From Solen grandis (Eukaryota > Mollusca > Bivalvia > Adapedonta > Solenidae), in assembly GCA_021229015.1 (NCBI GenBank), contig CM037794.1:41249126-41313125 (forward strand): a DNA stretch of 64,000 bases, given 5' to 3'. Shown in pieces: positions 38,301 through 50,300 of the stretch. Both the position numbers and the translations under genes were made by a program. The notes beneath the pieces were generated by a model. That model worked only from the letters and a program-made list of their open reading frames with translations, did no database searches and was not told where the DNA came from. Every line of letters begins with the position of its first letter. Within the stretch, counting starts at the first letter, position 1.

Positions 38301-41300
38301 AAACCACAAGCATAGAGTTAAGATATTTGGTGTGTAGCAGTCAAGTGGATCTCTATCAATTTGTTCAAATCATGACCCTGGGTCAAAATTGGCCCCCCCC
38401 CAGGGTCACTTGATTAAACATAGGGTAATATAGCAAAAAAATTGAAAAAACTTCCTCTCAGAACCACAAGGCCTGGGTTTAGAATTTTTTGGCAGCATTG
38501 TCTAATAATCACTACCAAGTTGTTCAAATCAGGCCCTGGGGGCAAAATTGGCCCAGCACCAGGGGTCACTTGATTTAACATAGGATAATATAGAAAAAAA
38601 ATTGAAAAATCTTCTTCTCAGAAACCAAAAGGGCCCCTGAGTTTAGATATTTGGTATGTACCCAGGGTTTTATGTCTCTACCAAGTTTTAAAATATGCCC
38701 CTTGGGTAAAAATTGGCCCCCCCAAAGGGTCCCTGATTTAACATAGGCTATATAGGAAAAAAAGTAAAAATCTTTTTCCAAGAAACCAAAAGGGCCCTGG
38801 TGGTAGCATGGTCTTAGGGATCTCTCCAATTTGTTAAAAAATTTATGCCCCCGGGGTAAAAATTTGGGCCCCCCCCCAGGGGTCACTTGAATTTCACAAA
38901 AAGGCTAAATATTTAAAAAAAAACCTTGAAAAATTTTATTCAGAAACCACAATGGCCTCAAAATTTTTAGATATTTGGTTTATTTAGGGCATTTGGTCTT
39001 ATGACTTTTAAAACAAAAGATTTTTTTTTTTAAAAATTATGCCCTGGGGTAAAATTGCCCCGCCCCAGGTCACTTGATTTAACATAGCTATTGAAAAAAA
39101 AGTAAAAATCTTCTTCTCAAAACCACAAGGCATGAGTTAAATATTTGGTATGACATGGTTTTAATGACCTCTACCAAATTGTTAAAAATTATGACCCTGG
39201 GGTCAAAATTGGCCCCCGCCCCAGGGTCACTTGATTTACATAGCCTAATGAAAACATAAAAACCCCAAAACAAGGCCTAGCCCTATTTTGTTATGTAGCA
39301 TGACTTATGACTCTCACCAAGTTTGTAAAATTATGCCCCGGGGCAAAATTGCCCCGCCCCAGGTTCACTTGATTTAACATGGGCAATATGGGAAAAAAAA
39401 GTTGAAAAATCTTCTTCTCCGAAACCACAAGGCTGGGTTAAATTTTGGTATGTAGCATGTCTTATGACTCTCTCCCAAGATTTTTAAAATTATGACCCTG
39501 GGGTCAAAATTGGCCCCCGCCCCAGGGGTCACTTGATTTCACATGGGCTAATATAGGAAAAACTTGAAAAAATCTCTTCTCCGAAACCACAAGGCCTACC
39601 CTTTTTGATTTTTGTTTATGTAGCATGACTTATGACTCTCTACCAAATTGTTCAAATTATGACCCTGGGGTCAAAATTGGCCCCGCCCAGGGTCACTTGA
39701 TTTCACATAGGCTAATATAGAAAAAAACTTGAAAAATCTTCTTCTCAGAAACCACAAAGCATGGAGTTTAAATATTTGGTATGTAGCTTTGGGCCCTAGG
39801 GGATCACAACCAATTTTTTTTCAAAAAAAGACCCGGGGGTCAAAATTGGCCCCGCCCCGGGGTCACTTGATTTTACATAGGCAAAAATAGAAAAAAAACT
39901 TGAAAAATCTTCTTCTCAGAAACCACAACCTCGAGTTTAGATTTTTGGTTATGTACATGGCTTATATTTCCTCAAACCAAGTTTTGTTAAAATTTACCCG
40001 GGGTCAAAATTAGCCCCGCCCCAGGGTCACTTGTTTTAACAAAAGGCTGATATAGGAAAAAAAAGTTGAAAAATCTTCTTCTCAAAACCAAAAGGGCAAA
40101 AGGTTAAAATTTTTGGTATGTAGCAGGGCCCTTATGACTCTCTACCAAGATTGTTAAAATTATGCCCCTGGGGTAAAAATTGGCTCCGCCCCAGGGGTCA
40201 CTTAAATTTAACATAGGTTTAATTAGGAAAAACTTGAATAATCTTCTTCTCAAAAAATTTTGGCTCTGCCCCAGGGGCCCACTTGATTTTACATAGCCTA
40301 ATGATACCAGGTGACGATCCGGGGCCATCATGGCCCTCTTGTTTTATTCAGTTAAACTTTGTTAGAAAAGTTATTACTTAATCTTCCTCAATCCCCAAGA
40401 GTTTTGCATTTTAAAAAAGAGATACCATTATATATGGGCTGACCATTGACCCCAAAAATGACTATTGCGATACTATCGATAGTCAGTATTTTTGCTATTG
40501 CAATAGTTCAACATTAAATTTCCCATATTGCAATGAATTGCGATACTTTTTTTTTAAACCAATGCCCTTTGACTCATTTTTTTTTTAAAAAGGGGAAAAT
40601 AAATGTATCAGTTAACTATAAACATTTTTATTCTTTTTTTTTATTTTCAAATCCCAACTGACACTTTGTCAAATATATATATATAATCCAAGTAAAAAAA
40701 AAATAAACTTATTAAAAAGTAAAAACAAAAATAACTGAATGTCACGCGAGCGATTTCGCCATAAAGTTTATTTCAGGTACGGTAAAATTTCCCAGAACCA
40801 TAGCATGCCCACGTCAGCATAAACGTAATTTTTTTTCAGCTATAATGTAAATCATTTTATATAAACATACAAAAAATTAAAGTGTTATACTTTAAAGACA
40901 GTTCAAAAAAAACTTTTTTGACTTTAAATGAGTTTGGTTTTGATTTGTTGTTCGAACTCAAAAGCAAAAATTTTTATGACTCAGTTTTATCTTTAAACCC
41001 GTCATGATTTAGCCATACCCCTCCCTTAAAAGTACATTAGACTGGAAACAAATCCTAAAAACCGACACGAAAAGAATTACTTTTTTAAAACTGCAACGTT
41101 GGGGAATGTTTTTTGGGTTATTTTCTTAGCTTAACAATAGACTTTGGGGTCAGGTGTATATATTACTGAACTATCGATAGTCAGGAACACTATCGGGGAT
41201 ATTATCGATAGTCAAAACCACTATCATCAGTACTATCATCCTCATAACCAATTTCAATTTAAACGATAGCCGATCCATCGGGCCCGCCCCCAATTATATA

Positions 41301-44300
41301 CCTTCTAAAGTGGAACAGAGAAAATAAAAAATATTTCCCCTAAATAAATTTTTAACTTGATTATTTAAACTTAAGCAAGGTAAGCCTGTTAGCAAGTCTT
41401 TTTAAAAGTTTTTGGGCTTAGTGGGGGCCCTTGGGCTCCTTTGATAAGTTGTAAACGATTTATTAAACCCCGATACCAAAAACTTATTTTCTGGTTATTT
41501 TTCTTTGTTTGAACGAAATGTTTACCTTTGGGCAGAAATTCAATCCATGTGTAAAATTGAGCTACCAAATACCCCTTTTTCTTGGATTAGAATGGTTTTT
41601 AAAATTTTTTTTATTTTCATGTGATCCTGACATCTTCAGACTCAGCAGATGGTCAACTTTCATGATCAAGCATCTGCTTTATCCTGAGGGGAAAAGATTG
41701 CTCCCTTCCAAAGGGTGACTTCTCTATTAAGACTTCATTGGGCTTTATTTAAAAAGAAAAGGGGAGTAAAAAGGTTTTATTTTAGTAATTGCCAGAATAC
41801 TGTAATTTATTGGGCAGCAAGAATTAGGTAGGGGGGAAAAAAAGCTTTTTTTGTCTTATTTAAAGGGGGAAGTAGTTGCGTTAACTGCTTCCCTTTTTTT
41901 TCCCAAAGAGGGTTTTGCAATCTTCCTTACTTCCTTCCTTCCTTAATTTTAAAAATATAAAAAATAAAGTAAATTGTAATAGATCAATTTTTCTTGTTTT
42001 TTTTCTTTCCAAATTTAAAATTATGTGGTAAAAAATCATAAGCATATGGTTTTGGCAAATAATCTTTCTGCTAAGTTTTTCAAAAAAATTTTTTAAACTT
42101 GAATCATCCATGTAACCCTTTCCCTCATATAGACTCATTTTGATGCACTCAATAGGTTTCCACAAACCCCCTGATCTGCAGAACACCACATTAAACCTTT
42201 CCAAAAAAAATTACAAAATCCTCATTTCCAGACCACTGAGGACCGCGAACAGCATAAAACCCCGACCAGCCTGCAGTTACTCGCAGGCTGAACTGGTTTT
42301 ATGCTGTTCGCATAGGTCTTTTCATGGTTTTCCCCTATAGGGAAAGGGGGAAAGCCTCCTTTAAAGTAATTCCCTGTCCCAAAATTTTTTATAATTGTTA
42401 TTTTCAAAATCTTTTTTTATATTGGAAAAATTTTTTACTTAAAAAAAAAAACTTGCTCACTTTTAGCGCTCTGCTCTGTTCCCTCTCAAATTTTAAAGCT
42501 TTTCTCTTTAAAATAATTTTCAAATGACTCGGCGTAATTTAAAATCAATCCAAAAACCTGAATTTAAACAGGATAAAAAATCTTGCTAACACTTGTTTAA
42601 ACTGAAACTATTTTCCCCTTTACGAAAAAGGTTATAAACCCAATTAAGGTTTGGGGTTTTAAATATGCTTCAAAAGGAAAATTTGGGGTTAATAAAGAAT
42701 TTCAATTTTATCATCATCTATCGAAAAACCCAAAGCTGTACTATAAAGCTCTTATGTACATTGCAACATTTGAAAGTGGAATCTTCACCTGAACTTTTTA
42801 AAACTTTGTAATTGAACAATATTTTTTGCAAGGATTGTTTTGGGGTATAGAATCACTTTTTAAAGAAGGAAAATTGAAATTTAACGATACATTACTTTTG
42901 TAAACTTTATATGATGAAAGCCAGGAAACCAAAAAATTAACACCAATTGATTATGGGGTTTCAACTTGCTAATGCTTTTCTGCCCTTGATTAAGAATGAC
43001 CAAAAACTATTGTACGCCTTTTTAAATAAATTCATGAAAAAATTATTGAAATCACCAACCATTTGAAAATCGGGTTTGCTTAATTTTTAATAATGAAACA
43101 ATTGAAAAGTATATCGATCGGGAAGCAAAACGGTATGAAATAACTATCGTAGTAGGAAAAAAGACTGAAACATGGAAATCTTTTCACTTCAAGGTATGCA
43201 AGTTACTTTAATTTTTAAAAAGATCATTTTTTCCCCTTTGCATAGATTTTCGGTTTAAAAATTTGGTTGGTATGTGCCGTTTTTTCACTTCTTACTTTGC
43301 CAATAAATATTTTGCTGACATTTCCAAAGTCGGGGAAAACTACCTCCCTCTCTCCCATAATTTTTTTAAAAAATCACATCCCCGTTTAATGTAATAATCA
43401 TATGGCTGACTCCCATACTTTTTTTAAGCTCGACTTTTCAAGAAAATGAGAGCTTATACTGCACTCGGGCGTCAGCGTCGGTGTCCGTTGCAACACAAGG
43501 TTAAAGTTTTTTTCAAACATCAATAACTTAAATACTATCAAAGGTTTTCCACCCAAACTTAAAATACAATTCACCTAAATCACTTCTACCTTACTTCAAA
43601 GGGCCCACAACCCGGCTACCCTTTTTTTTGGAGAAATCCCCCCTTTCATACTTAAAAAACACCCAAAATAAAGGGTTAAAGTTTTTACAAAGTTTAAATA
43701 TCTTCAATACTATCTAAGTTTTCCCAACTGAAATTTTTCAAGTACATATTCACCTTTCATTACCTCTACCTTACTAACAAGGCCCATAACCTTCCCTTTA
43801 CTACTTCTTAAGTTATGCCATTTTCATCTTAAAAACACCCAAAAAAACATGGAAATTTTTTTTTAAAATATTGTACTATCCCCGAAATTTGACTGAAACT
43901 TCAAGTACTTATTCACCATCACAAACCCCAGCCTTACAGCAAGGCCCATAACCCCCGGCTGTACTACTTCTTTAATTATGCCCCCTTTTATACTTTGAAA
44001 ACAGCCGAAATCATGGTTAATTTTTTTTTTCCCAAAATTGTATATTTTTTAATACTATCACAGGTATTCCCCCAAACTTGGAATACTTTAAAATTTTTTT
44101 TTTACCCCCCACTAAACCCCAACTTTACGGGAGGGCCCCTAAAAAAAAAAAAAAAAAAAACCTATAAAGCAAATGTTTTTTTTCCCAAATTTTCCCTTTT
44201 ATACTTAGATATTTTTTGGGTTTTATTTACAAATAGCATATTTGTTTATTGGGGGTGATAGAATAATTTCTACTATAACTAGAACATGTCATCATTGTAT

Positions 44301-47300
44301 GTACCATACTATTAAAATCCATAAAACTTTCCCTTTCAACTGAAAAAGTCAGTGCCTGTCTTAAAAGGACAGCTCTTTTTTCATTGGGTAATTTAAATTT
44401 TGGGAACCTCTGTTTTTTTTCAAGAAATCTTTAACAAAAGAAATTTTCAGTAAAAATGCATTCCGGGCCCTGAGTTTCTAAATTAACTCTGAACCCCAAA
44501 TGTATTTGGTACCAGTTTGAAATGTGGTAGCAGTCAAGGGGTTTTACTGAAGAAAATATTGCTGTGCCAGAAAAAGTGTCCCTATTTTTTTTTATTTCCT
44601 CTGAAAAATATAAATCATACAAGCTTGCAAGTCAAGGGAAAACAGAAAAAAAAAAAACATGGAAAAAACCTGTTTAAAGGGAGCAAAAAATGATTTGGGG
44701 CAGTTTTCAAATTAGGGTGTTTAGAAAATAGATATTCTCAGACTAAGGTCGGAAAAACACGGGACTTTCTTTGCAGCTGTTTTTTGAACACCCTTGTAAC
44801 CCGGTCTGGAGGGGATGTCCTTGTCATGTTATTAATAATTTTTCTGATCCCGTTCCCTTAGCATCCTTCTGTTTCCCCCAACTGGGGAAAGTTGGGTTTT
44901 CAGGTTTTCATTTTTTTTGTAGCTGTATTTTTTTTTCTGTCCTTTAAAGTCAGTCCCGTTTTCTATGTTTGTCTGTCTGCATGTTTATATTAGGAGTCTG
45001 TCTAGTTTTTAAGGATGGGGAATTTTAATTTAAAATCTGTCTGTTGTTTTTTTTGTTTGTTATTGAGTTGTTACCCTTTTTAAAATTTTAGGTCTTTTTG
45101 GGAATTAAAAGGGATGTTTTATTTGGGGGGCCTCTGTTATTGGGTCTATTTCTGAAAAAATGAAAAATTTTTTATGTTTGTGTTTTTTTTCCCAAAACTG
45201 CCCAATTCTACTGAAAGAAATTTCATTTATTTGTGGGTTTTTTTGAATTTTGGTCTGATTTTGGGCCCTTAAAAAAGGCCCCCAGCCTTTTTTAAAAAAA
45301 AAGAAAAAGGAAAACATTTAGTAAATTAATATTCCTTGGGATTTTTCCCTTTTGGGCCTTTTTTTTTGGGCACTTTGTTTTCCCATTTTTTCCCTTTTGA
45401 TTAATTTCATTTTCCAACTTTTTTTAAATTTGTTTTCCCGGGGGAAATTTTAATTTTTGGGGTTTCCAGCACAGCAGCTTGGGTTTGGGTTTGTGTTACA
45501 GTTTGAAATAAATTTCCCAAGTTTTTAATTGAACGGGAGGATTCAGGAGTGGGTTTTTTTTTGACGTTGTTCTTCCCCCTGTCCATCTGTTGCTCTTTTT
45601 TTTCCCTTCTGGGTCAAAAAAAAAAACAACTGTATAAGTGTGGGTTAACAAAAATTTGGAATGCTTACCATAAATGCAATATTGGTTACATAGGTGTTTG
45701 ATCTTTGGGTTTCCCTTTTAAATAGGCAGGTTTTTGGGCTGGGGAAAAAACCTAAAAATATGGGGTTTTTGTAACACATCTCCCCAAAATTGTTTTGACC
45801 CAAATTTATAAACGGGAAATTTTCATAAATTATGTGAAGTTGTGACCTTCCTTTGAATTTGTTTTTCCCCAAATACTGCAGAGATTGAATTACTTTTAAA
45901 ATTAAAAAGGGAGCTGTCTTGTGTATATCTAAAAAATTTTTTTGCCTGTTTTGCACAAATTTTGCAATTTTCCCAAAATTTCTTTTTTTCCCATTTTGCT
46001 TTTCCCTTTTTTTGGATAGGCATTTTTTAACAAGGGTTTGATTCTATTTCATGTATTTTAAACCTAATTTTTTTAGGGAAAATCTTTCTTTAAATTTTGC
46101 TTGTGTTTTTTTCTGTTTTGTCAAAACATATCCCCCCTTATTTTAGAAGATTAAATTTTTTTTAAGGACGTGAATTTGTTAAATAAAATTTTTGTCTTTG
46201 CGGGTACCCTTTTTAAAATTTGACAATTTGAAAAACAGACCCTTTTAATGCATTTAAATTAATTACCTGTTACCCTTTTTGCAGTTTGTTAGAATAAAAA
46301 TTGAGTTTAGTAATAAAAAGGGAAACAAAATTTGAAATAAAAAAAACAAAATAAAAAAAATTAAAACCCTTTTTAAATCTCGGGAATTTTAAATTTTAAA
46401 AATTAAATTGAGTTGATGAATGTTTATTTACTTAACTTTAAATTTTTAAAATTCTGTATTTGAAACAAGGGGTTTTTTTCTTTGTCATGCTAAATGGGGA
46501 GTTTCAGGGTACAATTTTGGGTAGAGAAAACAGAGGGGGGGCCCGTTTCAGGAAGTTCGGGAAAGGGGGGCAAATTTGTCGGGGTTTCTGCTCTTTTTGC
46601 CAGTGTTACTAATGACTCTAATGGGGAAAAAAGGTAAAAGGGTTTAAAGGTTTTTTACCCTGTAAGTATTGTGTATTGTTGGGGGAAAAAATATTTTTTA
46701 TTGGGTGGAATCTTTTTTTTTTTTTTTTTGTAAAACGGTTTAAAAGCAGGCTTGATGTTTATTGGGAATTAAAATGAATATTAGTGCAAAAAATGTTGGG
46801 TACTAAAGGAAGTTATGCCCCGGGTATACAGTTTCTCAATAATTGTGTCCCAATCTGTTCCCCGTCCGGGTTTTTTAAACTTACTCATTTTACCAAACAA
46901 AAGGGGGGGGACCTATAGTGTATTTTTTTAGTTAATATGTGCTGGTTTTTTGGAACTAAGTTAAGTAAACGGTGATTGGGAAAATTAACAAAACCGGTTT
47001 TTTGTGGGTAAAAAAAAGTTTTTAAAATTTGCTTGTGTAGTTTTGTTTTGCTAAGTCGTAATATAAAAGGGGGCCCTGGGGAAAGCTTTTTATTAGATAT
47101 AAAGGGAATGCAAAAATTTAAATTTAAGGGAAACTAAAATTTTTGAAGAGATTTAATTTTTTTTTTGATTTAAAGTTTATTCAGTTACACATTTTAAGTT
47201 TGATTATTTTGATTTTCCCCCTCTTTATTTATTGTACATTTTTTTCATTTCTCAGGGTTAATTTTACTTTAAAAATATTTAAAACATAAATTTTTGATTC

Positions 47301-50300
47301 ACAATATAATACCTTTTTAAAAAACAGAAAAAAATTACATCATGATTTTTTAAATTGTTTTTCCTATGTTAGCTTTTTTGTGTATCTGCGGTAAGCAGGG
47401 GGACACACAGGGATAAAATTTTTTTGGTTTTCTGTCTGCCCTTTTTGTCTGTCGTCTGTCTGTCACACTTCAGAGGTGTTTTAAAAAAATTTGTACTTTG
47501 ATAGGGGTTTTGCTTTTGAAATTTTTTAATTTTTAAACAACAAGACATTTTAAAAAAGGGGCCCTTAAAAGAGCAGCCAAGGTAGGGGCCCAGCCAAAAA
47601 TTTTCTAACAACTTTCCCTGTTTGGAAAATTTCCTTTCATTCTACCCATAAATACCTAAAATCACAGTGATGTTTTACTTCAGTGTCCCTTTTTCCCAGT
47701 TTGGAAAAATAGGGGGGTTTTTTAAGTTGGGTGTAAATGAACTTAAAATAAAAAAAAAAATGAAGGTAAAATAAAAGTCCCTTTGTGATAAAATGTCTTG
47801 AATAATCAGTATTTTAATAGGGTAAATTTTAAATCCATTTTTAACTTTCTGATTTAAAAAAAAATTGCATACCCTGAAAAAATTGTCAACTTAAGCATTA
47901 AAGGGGCCCCTTGTCCTAGGTGGGGAAGGGTCTGTAGTTGTCTGGTCGATGCCGTTTTATGGAGGGGCCCAAAGGGGGGGAAAGGTCTCAGATTTTTTCT
48001 TTTAAAAACCCCAGCAAGGGCTGCCCTGCAGTTCATTGCGGAGGTAAATTTGGGTTTTTGTTTAAATAAAACTTTATGTAGGGGAAATTGAGACGGGCCC
48101 AAAGAAGAAAAAACTCCCAAAGGGTTTTTACCCATTTCTATAGAAATATAAATTGCAAACTTGAAATTTTTTGGGAAAATTACAGTGAAAAATGTCCATA
48201 AAAACACCTGTTTAAATGCACCCTGTATTAACTGACACTTTTTGTTGGTCCCAATTTTAAAGGTTTGTTTTTTTTTGCCCTCCCTTTATCTGAAACCCTT
48301 TTTTAAATGTTCTTTGGTCAGTTGGCCCCAGGGGGGTGCAGTAAGACAGGTTTTACTGCTTTTTTAAACCATAAATTTTGTTTACTGATATTTATTTGTC
48401 CCTAAAAACTGAAAGGCACAAACCTTTTTAGCAATGAAAATGCTAAAGGGGGTTTAAAACTTGTTTTTTTAAATGTAGAGTGTTTACGATGTATTAAAAT
48501 TGACTTATAAAAAAATGCCCCTCCTGTAGCAAAAGGGGGGATAATGGGATTTCAGGGGTTTTGACATGGTCTACAAAAAAGAAACTTGACTTTGTGATAC
48601 TGTTAGTGTTTCTGCTGCCTACCCATGTTTTGGGAAAAAGGCAGATTTTAAATTTTACCCCACTAAAAAACTAGCAAGATGCAAAACGGGGCTTTGGGTT
48701 TTTTAAACCCAAAAGATATTACAGCCCTTGATTGAGGGATGTTATTTAGGATAAAAGACCCAACTTTTTTCCTTTGTCGGTTTCTCTCCCAAACGGGGAA
48801 ACCCCAAAAGGGTCAGGAGCTTTTGGGGACTCTAAGCGAGATGTGGACACCCAGTAAAGGGAAGACATGTGAAGAGTTTATCCACCAGTGTCTGATTTTT
48901 CTGCAGAGCCCCTAAAGGAATTTTTCCTTCAAGGGTGGGGTAAGCGTTTTTTTGGTATTTGCACACTATGTTATGTCTTATTATTTTAAAAAAGTTTTAT
49001 CTGAGACCCCCCGGGAATTCTAAACCCCCTTTAAACTCGTGAAAATTCAAAAAAAACCCCCAGTAAGGGCCCAAAAAAAATTTAAAAAAGGTTTGTCAGT
49101 TGTTTTCATAATTGCTTTGAAAAAATGTTACCAGTATGCCATTGGGAGGGCCCAAAAAATGCTAAAAATGAAACCCCCTCCCATATCTGTCAAAAAAAAA
49201 TATCATTTTCCAGGGTAATATGCATTTGGGGACAGTAAGGGGTCAATTTTTCATTGAAAAAAAAACAACAAAAAAAAACCCCTTCATTTCTTTACTTGTT
49301 ACCTCAAAAAAAAAATTATTTTGACAGATTTGGGCCCCAGATAAAGGAAAAAAAAGCTCTTTCCAGCAAGAGAAAGAAAAGTATAAAAACTTGCTCAGTA
49401 AAATTTTAATTTGGGCTTACTTTTCTATTAAGTAGGGCCCAAATTTTAACAAAAAAAGGAAAGTATGTTTTGGGCCCGGGTTTAATTCTCAGTTAATCTG
49501 ATAGAGTTTTGTGATTATTTCCTTCTTTGATTTTGGGTTTCTTGGTCAAAGGAATGGTCACAATGACCTTAAAATGTAAAAAATCATCCCTAATCAAAAA
49601 ACTTCAGAAAGTTTGGTCCACATATCTAAAAACTTGATGGGGTTTCGGGGGTCAAAAAAAGATGATGACATCGGGTTGATTTTGGGGGTTGCTTGGTAAA
49701 AGGGTTTTAAGCTCACGTTTTTTTTTATTTGAAAATTGTTTTCAATCGTTTAACTAAAGGGTTTGTTTTTCCCCTTTTTTCCTCCGGGGATTTAAAAAGG
49801 GGGTCGTTCAACAGCCCCCTTTGGGTTTTTTAACAATTAATAATTACCATCCTTGTATTTTTTTTCTCGTTTGGGTTTGGGTTTTTTTTTAAAGTTTTTT
49901 CGGGCAAAACATAACTTTCGGACGTTTTAAAGATTTTTTTTTTTAAAAATTTTTTTTTTTTACATTTCCTATTTTTGGGTTTGTTTTCCAACTTCATGCT
50001 TATTCTGTTTCTGCTGCAGGTTTTCCATTATTCTAAATTTTGAACAAAAGTGGGGAAATGTAAAAACGGGGTCAGTCCCCGCCCCAGCCCTTCGCTGCGC
50101 CCCCAAAAGAAACTTCTGTTGTTGGGGGCCCCGGGGGACTTTCAATTTTGGTAAAGGAGAGGGTTTTCCCAGGGTTTTCCCCTTTATTTTGGGCCCCTTT
50201 ATCGGGGCCAACAGGGAAACAAAAAATTATTCTCTTAAAAACCTTTTTGGTAGGGGACTTATGTAGTTTTTTTTGGGATTTTTTTTCTGACTGAAAGGGG

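Noticed and set aside
34980..40300. CRISPR-like regular repeats
   Set aside because: Units of ~160 bp are diverged along their whole length with no short identical repeats and unique spacers, and the DNA is eukaryotic. These are tandem arrays inside mobile elements.
47854..48207. Minus-strand frame of 117 residues
   Set aside because: No recognisable product; it overlaps a plus-strand COG3-like exon and sits in poor sequence.
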